From: JASBYZ01 sp029983705
GTDB taxonomy: Bacteria; Actinomycetota; Coriobacteriia; Coriobacteriales; JAEZZM01
NCBI GenBank assembly: GCA_965119715.1
Contig: OZ221969.1
Span: 186,001-250,000, forward strand
DNA length: 64,000 nt
Reading direction: 5' to 3'
Position 1 is the stretch's first letter. Every line of letters begins with the position of its first letter. Below the pieces are notes generated by a model, which was not told the DNA's origin, did no database searches, and saw only the letters and a list, made by a program, of their open reading frames with translations. Made by a program: the position numbers and the translations under genes. Positions 1 to 7,981 of this stretch are shown here, piece after piece.

Positions 1-2
1 TT

Positions 3-263
3 GTAATCTTTTGGGTGCTTGGAGTTCTTTTAGTCTTATCATTTAACCGATTTAGATTTTCGGCACCAAAAATTGCCCTTATAAGCATTGCAATGGCAAG
101 CTTAGTTATCACTTTTTACGTTTTAGTTGTGTATCCAACAATGGAATCAAAACAGCTAAATAACCTTATATTTTCTTGCTCCTCAGGCGTTATTTTAGGT
201 AGCCTTGCAGGCACCTGGGGCAAGTACATTTTTGAAGTATATATAGATGAATTTGGAGCTTAG
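3..263 (+). CDS. Partial membrane protein (3' end only)
   Basis: The reading frame is open to the left edge of the window, so this is the C-terminal part of a larger gene; the GTG at 15 need not be its start. The visible part has about three hydrophobic segments, the last containing a Gly/Ser/Leu-rich stretch, and ends in a short hydrophilic tail. I do not recognise the family. It converges with the next gene and their stop codons overlap by 4 bp (260-263). Confidence 0.55.
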   Translation, partial: VIFWVLGVLLVLSFNRFRFSAPKIALISIAMASLVITFYVLVVYPTMESKQLNNLIFSCSSGVILGSLAGTWGKYIFEVYIDEFGA

Positions 264-1189
264 TACTGGGCGTCAAAGGCCTTACATAAGGCATCTAAAA
301 TCTCTACCGCATGATGCTGCGCATCAGCTGAGGTAAAGCTCCCGTCATAATTGTTAGCATCTTCTATAACTAATCTAATATATGCTGGTATGTCTATAAA
401 ACTTTGACGTGCGGTGGTAAGTCTTGCAGGAAGTGAATCCCTCTCATCGCCCACTACATTAGCAATGCCTGAGCTTGGGTTAGCCGGTTCTCCACCAATC
501 TCTAACACAATCTCGGTGTCTGGCTCAAGTTGCTTAGCATTTGAGCTTAAATAGAACTGAGCGTGCTCAGAGCTTGCAGCTGCAATATTCCAAATGCGTC
601 CAGCAATATTTCTTGAAATTGGATCTAAACCAACCAGTGCAATTTTTACGCGCTCAATAACAGATACTGCGCGCAAAAAACTTGGATGAGCGCTGTAGGT
701 GAGCTTTGCGGTCTTATCGCCCCAAACATGTTTGAGACGTTTAATTGCATCAAAGGTATCCTGAAAAGCAATGCCGTCAGGATTAATACCAACATTAGCT
801 TGGAATTCTTTAACTGCAGCCTCAGTTTTAATGCCGTAAATTCCGTCTTGTTTACCAGCGCCAAACCCTAAGATATTGAGGGCAGTTTGAAGCGTGAGTA
901 TATCAGCACCATGAAAGTTTGGATAGCGCAGATACAGAGATCTGCCGCCAAGTTTAAAGGAATCATCAACAAGCTTATGCCAGGTTTGGCTATCTACAAC
1001 AGCTTCTTCAGACATCTTATGCTTTGATCTAAAGTCTTTTACAGCTTCAGCGGTCTTCTCTCCAAAAACGCCATCGGCTTGATCTTTACCAAGGTCGTAA
1101 TTTAAATCAATAAGTCGTTGCTGCACATCTTCTACAGCGCTTCCACTGTCACCAAACTTTATAGGATCCAAAAGCCTAAACCTTTCCAA
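260..1189 (-). CDS. Peptidoglycan-binding protein with CwlM-like degenerate amidase domain
   Basis: 309 residues. Two PG_binding_1 repeats lie at about residues 12-73 and 85-150, each with the family pattern of a Gly-x-x-Val helix start followed by DGVFG or DGIYG and a TxxAVKxF helix. The remaining ~145 residues resemble the amidase_3 fold as in actinobacterial CwlM, but the first strand reads VALVGLDP-like instead of the zinc-binding DPGH motif, and no clear His/Glu zinc ligands are visible. There is no signal peptide. Catalytic activity is therefore doubtful, and a cytoplasmic regulatory role in wall synthesis like that of mycobacterial CwlM is possible. The domain call is firm for the repeats; the amidase part is inference. 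Confidence 0.75.
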   Translation of the reverse strand: MERFRLLDPIKFGDSGSAVEDVQQRLIDLNYDLGKDQADGVFGEKTAEAVKDFRSKHKMSEEAVVDSQTWHKLVDDSFKLGGRSLYLRYPNFHGADILTLQTALNILGFGAGKQDGIYGIKTEAAVKEFQANVGINPDGIAFQDTFDAIKRLKHVWGDKTAKLTYSAHPSFLRAVSVIERVKIALVGLDPISRNIAGRIWNIAAASSEHAQFYLSSNAKQLEPDTEIVLEIGGEPANPSSGIANVVGDERDSLPARLTTARQSFIDIPAYIRLVIEDANNYDGSFTSADAQHHAVEILDALCKAFDAQY

Positions 1190-1207
1190 ACTAGTGATGC
1201 TAAGTTA

Positions 1208-1246
1208 AAGCCTGCATACCCTAAAATACTGGCACGCAGGCTTATA
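1208..1246 (-). terminator. Probable intrinsic terminator after ferritin gene
   Basis: Inverted arms AAGCCTGC and GCAGGCTT enclose a 20-odd nt loop between the ferritin stop and the start of the next minus-strand gene. The U-tract on the minus strand is weak (TTTAACTT), so read-through is possible. Confidence 0.45.
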
Positions 1247-1282
1247 TTTTACCGTTACTTATGAAAACTATATAGCTTAAAT

Positions 1283-1876
1283 TTAAGCTTCGTAGTCAAC
1301 AAGTTTTTGTGGCTTAGTGTAAGTTCTTTGACCAAGCTCATTATCTAGTGAGTAAAGTGCTTGACCATTCTCTTTAGCAAAGAGTCTGTAGCGCTCTAGG
1401 TTAGATGAGGTGTTGTCCTCTTCTTCATTTTGCTCATCGATAAACCAGTCAAGTAAGGTAATAGCCTTAAAGTCTTGGCACTCTTGTGCAATTTGAGCAA
1501 TGTTGTGAATTGAATCAGTAATGTATTGCTCGTGCTTGTAAGTTTGCTCAAGGATGTCCTCAATGCTCTCATAATCACTTGGTGGAGCATCAATAGCACC
1601 AAGTACTGGCTTGAGGCCAAATTGATGAAGCGCATTGTAGAAGATCATTGCGTGATCGAGCTCTTCTTGATGTTGGATGTAGTACCAACGAGCAAAGCCC
1701 TCAAGACCTTTGTCCTCAAACCAAGCTGACATAGCTAGGTAGTATTGAGCTGAATACTGCTCGAGAACAATTTGGTCGTTGATTGCATTTAAAATCTTGT
1801 CATCGGTAATGCGTCTGGTTTTTCTCTCAGGCATTGTTGGTGTCTTAGTTTTTGAGCTCTTCTTTTCTTTTGCCAT
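1283..1876 (-). CDS. ftn: Ferritin-like iron storage protein
   Basis: About 197 residues from the ATG at 1876. The frame is open to 1933, but the inner ATG is preceded by GAAGGGA six bases upstream, so I chose it. After a Lys/Ser-rich tail of about 20 residues comes a four-helix ferritin domain. Ferroxidase ligands are visible as a Glu in the VLEQYSAQ segment, the EExxH of QEELDHA and later Glu residues in DEQNEEED. The pattern fits bacterial non-haem ferritin, which oxidises Fe(II) and stores ferric iron in a 24-subunit shell. An acidic insertion after the fourth-helix EQ motif is slightly unusual. It stands as its own transcription unit. Confidence 0.92.
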   Translation of the reverse strand: MAKEKKSSKTKTPTMPERKTRRITDDKILNAINDQIVLEQYSAQYYLAMSAWFEDKGLEGFARWYYIQHQEELDHAMIFYNALHQFGLKPVLGAIDAPPSDYESIEDILEQTYKHEQYITDSIHNIAQIAQECQDFKAITLLDWFIDEQNEEEDNTSSNLERYRLFAKENGQALYSLDNELGQRTYTKPQKLVDYEA

Positions 1877-1973
1877 AAAAATCCCTTCAAAAAGAAATTT
1901 GTAAAACCTATATCTAGGTTCATTTCTCTCCAATTGAGAAGTGAACTGTAGTTACACCTATACCCGAAATAGC

Positions 1974-2984
1974 TTAGACAATTCTTTGAATGAAGAAATC
2001 TGCCATCGATAACAAGAGCTCTCTACCTTTTGGAGTGATATCGATGTCGGCAATAGATTTCTTAGCCTTCTCAACAAGATCAAGGGCGAAGTTATGGGCA
2101 AATTCAATTGAGCCTGCTTCTTGCATAATCTCAACTGCTCGACCAAGTTTTTCTTCGTCTTTAGTATTTTCAGACAAAATGTCGATAAGCTCTTGGGCAT
2201 CCTTTGAATGATTCATAGCATGAACAGCAATTAAGGTGCGTTTGCCCTCAGTAATGTCTGATCTAAAGTCTTTTTTAGTTGATTCCTCAGTGCCTACTAA
2301 GTTAAGAAAGTCATCTTGAATCTGGAAGGCAAGACCTGTATCAAGACCGTATTGACGCAAGATTTCAACGGTTTTATCATCTGCGCCACCAATAATTGCT
2401 CCAACAGCAAGTGGCATACCACCAGAATAAAAACCTGTTTTATGGCGAGCCATTACAAGATAGTCATCAATTGATAGGTCAAAACGCTTATCGCGCGCCC
2501 AACCTAAGTCAAGTGCTTGGCCTTCAACCGTACGCGCAGTCATATCAATAAGTTCAGCAAGTACGCGAACCTTTAGGTGGTCATCAAGCTTTTTATCGTC
2601 AAGCACAGTTCCGTTTACTAAGGCGAGCGCTAAATCTCCTGCGTTAATAGCTATACCCGGACCCTCAGCAATGTACATGCAAGGTTTGCCGCGCCTGATG
2701 CGTGAATCATCTGCGATGTCATCGTGGATAAGTGCTGCTGTGTGAAAGTGTTCAATTGATGCTGCAGCGCTCAAAGCCATTTGTGCATCTCCGCCCACGG
2801 CCTGACATGCAAGCAAACATATGAGTGGGCGATGTCTCTTACCTGCATTTCCTGAAAACTCACGAAGCGGAGTATATAAGTAACGCTTCATTTCAGGATG
2901 CACATTAATATTAAAAAAAGTATCAAGATACTTGTTAAGCTTTTTTGAATTCTCGTCTAAATACTGTTCAAACTTATTTTGCAT
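1974..2984 (-). CDS. Polyprenyl diphosphate synthase
   Basis: 336 residues. Both aspartate-rich motifs of trans-isoprenyl diphosphate synthases are present: the first as HDDIADDSRIRRG (about residue 90) and the second as QIQDDFLNLVG (about residue 225). These bind the Mg-diphosphate of allylic substrate and isopentenyl diphosphate. Length and the RHRPLIC segment fit the long-chain group (heptaprenyl/octaprenyl or GGPP synthase); the exact chain length cannot be read. The likely role is a quinone side chain or lipid carrier precursor. AGGAAGG lies 12 bases before the start. Confidence 0.9.
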   Translation of the reverse strand: MQNKFEQYLDENSKKLNKYLDTFFNINVHPEMKRYLYTPLREFSGNAGKRHRPLICLLACQAVGGDAQMALSAAASIEHFHTAALIHDDIADDSRIRRGKPCMYIAEGPGIAINAGDLALALVNGTVLDDKKLDDHLKVRVLAELIDMTARTVEGQALDLGWARDKRFDLSIDDYLVMARHKTGFYSGGMPLAVGAIIGGADDKTVEILRQYGLDTGLAFQIQDDFLNLVGTEESTKKDFRSDITEGKRTLIAVHAMNHSKDAQELIDILSENTKDEEKLGRAVEIMQEAGSIEFAHNFALDLVEKAKKSIADIDITPKGRELLLSMADFFIQRIV

Positions 2985-3055
2985 GTAACAGCAATACCTT
3001 CCTAAAAGTAAGAATGTTTCTTAGCGACAGTAACAAATCTTCTACCCATTATAAT

Positions 3056-4087
3056 TTAAAATTTCATTGGCTTATCATTTTCGAAAATCAGCGGCGCAGA
3101 TGTCGCCTGAGTATCTGAGTCATCATATTTTGCTAAGAGATACTCATTTAATTGTGCTTTAGAGCTTAGATATGCCAACTGATATGGCTCATCAAATGAA
3201 ACCTTTTCTAAAAATATGAAGCCGTCTTCATGTGGAAAGAGCACTCCGGTATGGCCCACAAATAAATAATCCTGATCAAAGTGGGCATGCATATACACCG
3301 ATATAACACTTGCGGCCTCTGGTTTTATCTCTACATTTCGAGCTTTAAAGTCATCGAGAATTTTCTTTAGATGTACATCTTGTTTATCGGTGTTTTCAGT
3401 GAGTACGGAAGCGTACATATTATTAAATTTCTTTAAATCATCTGCCGATAAGTTCACACCCTTTTGACTTGCTAAAGATTCTTGATCAATAAACAGATAT
3501 TCTGGCCTATGACCTGGATCTTTTGGATTTGACATAAACTGCTTCATTAAATCAAAGGTGGTCATGCGACAGTTATTACCGATAAATTCTGCGCGGTGCG
3601 CATCTAAAACGTTATAAAGCTCAGCGACATTATACAAAGGACGGACATCCGTAGTCTCTTGAATGCCATCTATAAGTTTGTCAGCACCTACAGTGGTGTT
3701 GTAGTTCTTGATTTGCTCAAGTAAGCTTGCAGAACTTTCATCGGCTATGCCTGCTTGATTACATAAATCTTTAAGAAGCTTTTGCTCTTCTTCACTTACA
3801 ATATTTGAAATTTTTACTGGAGCACTCAGCTTAAGCTTCTTTTCATCAATACTTTGTTCTGAGGAGCTTGAACTTTCTTGCGAGATTACAGATGAATCCT
3901 TAACGGTAGTATCACTTACTTCTAGCTTATTTGGAGTAGCATCGCTTGTTTCTAGACTTGACTGTGGGTTTTGCTCTGGCAAATTAGAAATTAAGTTTTG
4001 TGCCTGAGCGCAACCTGTAAGTAATAAAGTCAAACAAAGTGGAGCTGAAATCAGAAGACTAGATTTACTTGCTACATTTTTCTTCAT
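3056..4087 (-). CDS. Secreted lipoprotein of unknown function
   Basis: About 343 residues from the ATG at 4087 (a TTG at 4117 is the alternative; GGAG lies upstream of the ATG). A signal peptide ends in the lipobox LLTGC, so the protein should be lipid-anchored outside the membrane. A Ser/Thr/Glu-rich linker of about 70 residues follows. The rest is a mixed globular domain with motifs such as MHAHFDQDYLFVGHTGVLF, whose aromatic and His content suggests a folded extracellular domain. I do not recognise the family. Confidence 0.75.
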   Translation of the reverse strand: MKKNVASKSSLLISAPLCLTLLLTGCAQAQNLISNLPEQNPQSSLETSDATPNKLEVSDTTVKDSSVISQESSSSSEQSIDEKKLKLSAPVKISNIVSEEEQKLLKDLCNQAGIADESSASLLEQIKNYNTTVGADKLIDGIQETTDVRPLYNVAELYNVLDAHRAEFIGNNCRMTTFDLMKQFMSNPKDPGHRPEYLFIDQESLASQKGVNLSADDLKKFNNMYASVLTENTDKQDVHLKKILDDFKARNVEIKPEAASVISVYMHAHFDQDYLFVGHTGVLFPHEDGFIFLEKVSFDEPYQLAYLSSKAQLNEYLLAKYDDSDTQATSAPLIFENDKPMKF

Positions 4088-4230
4088 GTGTTTAAAATTC
4101 TCCAGAGATAAAAGCAATTGATTAACTTATCCATAGTATCGCATATCAAAATGATTCAAAAGGCCCTCTATGATTTTGTATGTTAAAGAAATCTTAAAGC
4201 TAAAACTGGTGATTTAAAGAGTAGATTTAT

Positions 4231-4275
4231 CTCCTTATAAGACTACACTTACAAATAACTAGACTTTATAAGGAG
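4231..4275 (+). promoter_or_regulatory. Perfect hairpin enclosing the ribosome binding site of the 65-aa gene
   Basis: CTCCTTATAA (4231-4240) and TTATAAGGAG (4266-4275) are perfect reverse complements, 25 nt apart. The second arm contains the Shine-Dalgarno AAGGAGG of the gene starting at 4283. In the mRNA the hairpin would hide the ribosome binding site, so translation may depend on the structure being opened. Confidence 0.6.
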
Positions 4276-4282
4276 GTAGGCT

Positions 4283-4480
4283 ATGAAGTTTGGAATAAGA
4301 AAGCCAAGTCTTAAAAGATCTTTTAAAGCAAGAACCACAGGTAGTTTAAAGCGTAAGGCTAAAAAAGCAATTAATCCTATGTATGGCACAAAAGGAATGG
4401 GATTATTACATCCTAAACGTGCGCTCTATAATAAGATTTATAAGAAGACAAGCTTCAGTATTTTTGATTTGTTTAAATAA
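4283..4480 (+). CDS. Small basic protein of unknown function, possibly interrupted by the element
   Basis: 65 residues and strongly basic, with many Lys/Arg in the first 45. The pattern RKPSLKRSFKARTTG...KKAINPMYGTKGMG...LYNKIYKKT resembles a small conserved N-terminal module I recall from Firmicutes and Actinobacteria, without a known function. A strong AAGGAGG sits 8 bases before the ATG, inside a hairpin. Its stop codon overlaps the 3' end of the serine recombinase by 8 bp. Either the protein is naturally this short, or its C-terminus was rewritten when the element inserted here. Confidence 0.65.
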   Translation: MKFGIRKPSLKRSFKARTTGSLKRKAKKAINPMYGTKGMGLLHPKRALYNKIYKKTSFSIFDLFK

Positions 4481-6041
4481 AAGAGGTGGTGGACTCAAAG
4501 GGGAAGCAATCGAACTTGACGGCTTCCCCTTTAACAAAAGGGTCGTCGTCTGCGTTCAGCACCTCGTAAGGCACCTCGCGATTGTCTTCTGAGTACCACG
4601 ACATGAACACGAGCCTGTCCTCATACAGATAGATTTTATCTACGAAGTACTCGAATAACATCCTGCGCGTCTCTGGATTTTCGAAGTCCGCGTTTGCGAA
4701 CTTCATGAAATACGCCTTGATGCTGTGCTCGTCCTCGAACAGCGCCTGCCTGACGTTCTCAGCCTCGATTGCCTCCGTCAGACCTTTTCTTTGCTGTTCT
4801 AGCTCCTGCATTCGCTTCTGGGTAGCCTCGTTGAAGATTCCCTGCTCTATAGCCTTGACGAAGTTGGCAATGGACTTCTCAACGCTCTTTCTCTTTGTCT
4901 CAAGTCCCTCAAGATAGCTCGTGCTCTTGTACTTCTTCTCGTAGTACCTTGCGGCATCCACGGCAAGTGACATCAGGTTCTCGGAATCCGACAGCAGGTC
5001 TTTGAGAATCCCCGATACCACGCCCTCAGCCCATTCTTTCCGAACAGGCTTCTTGCTGCATCGCTTGAACCGTTGCTCCTTGCAGTAGTAGTAATAGTGT
5101 TTAGCCCCAGTCTTGCTCGTACCAGACACGCCCTGCATAGAGCTTCCGCACTCTCCGCAGAAGAGCTTTCCCGTAAGCCAGTATCTTGGAGCCTCATCCT
5201 CAGCCATCCCACGTGCCCTCTGTGAGCCGTTGCGCTTGTTCTGGGCAAGCATAGCCTGCACTTTGTCGAACGTTATCTCATCCACCAAAGCGGGCATACC
5301 GCCTTCAATGACCGTATCGCCGTACTGGTACTCACCGATGTACTTTCGGTTCTTGAGCATCTTGTTCAACGTCTTGACGCCGAACTCCTTGCCCCTTGTC
5401 GTTCGTAGCCCTTGAGCGTTCAGCTCATCGCAAATTTCCGTCATCGGCTTGCCCTCGGCATAGTCCGCGAACATCCTTTGCACGAACGGAGCCGTATTCT
5501 TGTCAACTGCATAGCTCTTGTCCTCGGCAATCTTATAACCGAACACCTTGTGGCCGTTGGACAGCGCGTGCTCTGCGTTGTAGCGCATCCCGCGCTTGAT
5601 GTTCACCTTCAGCTGCTTCGAGTAGAACTCAGCCATGCCTTCCAACATTGTTTCCAGAAGCCCTGCCTCAGGCGAACCATCAGGAGTTGGCTCGGCAATG
5701 AAATGAATTGCGCAACCTTCCTCACGAATCGCCCTCTTTGCATAGGCAAGCTCGTACTTGTCGCGCCCGAGCCTATCCGTCTTCCACAGAATCAATGCCG
5801 CCGGTCGAATAACACCAATCTCGCTCAGCATTTGTTGATAGCCAGGTCTTGCCGCCGTGGTTCCAGAAATAGCCTCGTCCTCGTACTCCTTGACTATCTT
5901 GAATCCCTTAGCCTTGGCATAATCTTGTGCCTGCTCGCGCTGCTGGTCGATGGAGGCATCGTTTTGTGCGTGAGACGAAAAGCGGTAGTAGGCGATAGCT
6001 AGGTTGTTGTCATTCTGCTTAAACTTCTTTTTATTTGGCAC
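4473..6041 (-). CDS. Large serine recombinase (element integrase)
   Basis: 522 residues from a GTG start with GGGAGG upstream. The N-terminal resolvase domain (about 12-155) shows the catalytic serine in YYRFSS and later arginines of the SxxRxxR type (KTDRLGRD). A recombinase domain follows (about 170-270), then a zinc ribbon with two Cys pairs (CGECG and YYCKEQ...CSKK, about 305-340) and a coiled coil (about 370-450). This is the layout of large serine integrases that move integrative elements by site-specific recombination. It is the last gene of the minus-strand cargo operon and lies at the left end of the element, the usual place next to attL. Confidence 0.93.
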   Translation of the reverse strand: MPNKKKFKQNDNNLAIAYYRFSSHAQNDASIDQQREQAQDYAKAKGFKIVKEYEDEAISGTTAARPGYQQMLSEIGVIRPAALILWKTDRLGRDKYELAYAKRAIREEGCAIHFIAEPTPDGSPEAGLLETMLEGMAEFYSKQLKVNIKRGMRYNAEHALSNGHKVFGYKIAEDKSYAVDKNTAPFVQRMFADYAEGKPMTEICDELNAQGLRTTRGKEFGVKTLNKMLKNRKYIGEYQYGDTVIEGGMPALVDEITFDKVQAMLAQNKRNGSQRARGMAEDEAPRYWLTGKLFCGECGSSMQGVSGTSKTGAKHYYYYCKEQRFKRCSKKPVRKEWAEGVVSGILKDLLSDSENLMSLAVDAARYYEKKYKSTSYLEGLETKRKSVEKSIANFVKAIEQGIFNEATQKRMQELEQQRKGLTEAIEAENVRQALFEDEHSIKAYFMKFANADFENPETRRMLFEYFVDKIYLYEDRLVFMSWYSEDNREVPYEVLNADDDPFVKGEAVKFDCFPFESTTSFI

Positions 6042-6081
6042 CTAATAATTCACCTCCCACTTTCAATCAATAAGTTAGCAA

Positions 6082-6873
6082 CTAACCCAAAAGCGTCTTT
6101 ATCGCCGTCTGCACGAACGGAAGTACGATAGTTGCAATTTCTGCCGAACTCTTAGCAAGAGACGCTACCTTCTCAAGCTTTTCAGCAAACTTAGTCTTAT
6201 TCTTTTCTTTCATCGCTTTTTCAAGCTGCTTTACGGCATCTTGAACGTCTTCTTTCAAATTCTGCTCAATATCTAAGTCAAGAATGGCGCCCACAGTTGC
6301 GCCAATGGTCACATCTCTTATTTCTGCTTCCGCATTTGCGGTCGCGGAAACGTTATTATTTATGACCGGTGCAAAATTTATATTCTGCTTGTTCTTATCC
6401 ATTTGTTCTTTAAACCACCCATTAGCATAGGTGCGCCCTTTATCAGTAACTATCACTATATATGGAGAATCATCCGCCCACTGCACGTCCAACAAGCCAT
6501 GCCGAGATAGTTCCGCATAATACGTATCCTTGTCGAAATCAGCGGAGACAAATATCGGTTCATCCCCTGACTTTCGCTTACTTGCATCTTGAGCAGCAAG
6601 ACGCATCATTAAGCAATCGGCTTCATCACTTACAGGCTCAAACCATCGCCTAGCTTTTCTCGCTTCATCGTAGTGTTCACTACCCGCTGGAAGCAACGAT
6701 TGAAACATGACAAGTGTATGACCCCAGTCAGTTTGCATTTCAATCATTCCCTGATTCTTTAATGCGACAAATGCTTCTGAGATTCCTAGGTCAGTGAAAT
6801 CTCTCGTATCTGTGTCCTGGTGCATCCACGCATAAACAAGAGCAGCTTCTTGCTCTAAATTAAGTCCGTTCAT
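6082..6873 (-). CDS. Winged-helix protein with hydrophobic C-terminal helix (cargo cassette)
   Basis: 263 residues. Residues about 1-70 and 100-150 each look like winged-helix folds; the second has the typical wing VTDKGRTYA. A short Asn-rich linker (NINFAPVINNNVS) leads to about 85 residues: a Gly/Ala-rich segment, a charged amphipathic helix (about 200-235) and a final hydrophobic helix ending in FVQTAIKTLLG. Sensor-like DNA- or protein-binding domains followed by a membrane-active tail resemble abortive-infection architectures, but I cannot name a family. It starts 10 bp after the DUF262-HNH gene, so the two are very likely cotranscribed. Confidence 0.6.
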   Translation of the reverse strand: MNGLNLEQEAALVYAWMHQDTDTRDFTDLGISEAFVALKNQGMIEMQTDWGHTLVMFQSLLPAGSEHYDEARKARRWFEPVSDEADCLMMRLAAQDASKRKSGDEPIFVSADFDKDTYYAELSRHGLLDVQWADDSPYIVIVTDKGRTYANGWFKEQMDKNKQNINFAPVINNNVSATANAEAEIRDVTIGATVGAILDLDIEQNLKEDVQDAVKQLEKAMKEKNKTKFAEKLEKVASLAKSSAEIATIVLPFVQTAIKTLLG

Positions 6874-6883
6874 ACTGGTTCAC

Positions 6884-7978
6884 CTACTTATTGCTCTTTT
6901 TCAAATTGCAATCGCGGCACAGCATTTGGCAGTTGTCAGGGGTTGTGTGACCGCCTTTGCTCCAAGACTTGATGTGGTCTGCTTGCATCTCCTCAAACTC
7001 GAACTCTTCGCCGCAAATAGCGCACTTGTGATGCTGCTTCTCATAGGCTGCCAAGGCGTCGCGCCTATCGAATGCACGGATGGACAATGCACGTTCTGAA
7101 CCCGTGAGCAAGTACTCGTAGATACCTGATTTCTTGGTCACGTCCTCATCACCAAGCAGCCTCTGCACCTCAAGCTCAAGCTTCTTAGGGTCAAGGTCTG
7201 TTCTCTTACCGTGCTCGTTGTAGAACAAGCCCCAAGCCAAGCCCTTCATCTCCTTGCGCTTCTTAGGGAAGATGGCCTCAACCCATTCAATGACAGAGCG
7301 GAAATAGCTCCACAATGCTTGAGCGGTAGGCTCGTTTTGATGCTTTGCCATATAGCCTTCGATGGTTTCACCATCAGCGGCAGCAGCCCAGCTAATAGCA
7401 GTCTCCAAGTACTCCTGACGGATGGATGCACCCTTGAGGTAATCGCCCGCCAACGTATCAGCAGCACATCCCGTCTTCGAGAAATAGCGCTTTGCATCAG
7501 AAACCCAAGAGCCAGCATAAACGGCGTTTCTCAGCTCTTGGTCAGTCAAACGTTCACCAGCGATGTTGATTATCTTGAACCAGTCCAGCTTCTCTGAGTC
7601 TGTGCCATCGCATACATAGACAAACAGCTCATAATCAAGAATCTGGTCTTGCTGGTCAGAAGGCAAGTTATAGAAATACTTGTCATCGACCGAGAAAGTA
7701 CCATCGACGTACTCACACAGAGAAATTGTTCTCTGCTGACCGTCTAGCACTTCATAGGTATCCTCGCCTGTACGGCACCAATACATCACATTCAAAGGCA
7801 ATCCTCGGCGTACCGTTCGGATAACCTCATCTCTCTGTGCATCTTTATAGACGAACTCTCTTTGATATTTTGGTCGAATATCAAGTCGTTCATCATACCC
7901 AACAACGCCTTCTTCGGCATCATTGAAATACCCCTCTGTGACCTCGCGCACGGTCACCTTTCGTTGTTCTATCTGCAT
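6884..7978 (-). CDS. DUF262-HNH nuclease
   Basis: 364 residues. The N-terminal DUF262 domain (about 1-150) has the diagnostic RPKYQREFVY and the ParB/Srx-like DGQQR motif (about residues 77-81), seen in GmrS-like subunits of modification-dependent nucleases. The C-terminus (about 310-364) is an HNH endonuclease with CAIC...CRDC zinc pairs and QADHIKSWSKGG carrying the catalytic His. Fusion of DUF262 with HNH suggests a nucleotide-linked DNA nuclease. It lies 3 bp downstream of the methyltransferase gene, in the place where a restriction enzyme would be expected. Confidence 0.85.
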   Translation of the reverse strand: MQIEQRKVTVREVTEGYFNDAEEGVVGYDERLDIRPKYQREFVYKDAQRDEVIRTVRRGLPLNVMYWCRTGEDTYEVLDGQQRTISLCEYVDGTFSVDDKYFYNLPSDQQDQILDYELFVYVCDGTDSEKLDWFKIINIAGERLTDQELRNAVYAGSWVSDAKRYFSKTGCAADTLAGDYLKGASIRQEYLETAISWAAAADGETIEGYMAKHQNEPTAQALWSYFRSVIEWVEAIFPKKRKEMKGLAWGLFYNEHGKRTDLDPKKLELEVQRLLGDEDVTKKSGIYEYLLTGSERALSIRAFDRRDALAAYEKQHHKCAICGEEFEFEEMQADHIKSWSKGGHTTPDNCQMLCRDCNLKKSNK

Positions 7979-7981
7979 GAT

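Noticed and set aside
5412..6002. 196-codon plus-strand frame within the recombinase gene
   Set aside because: The opposite strand encodes clear serine recombinase motifs through the whole stretch.
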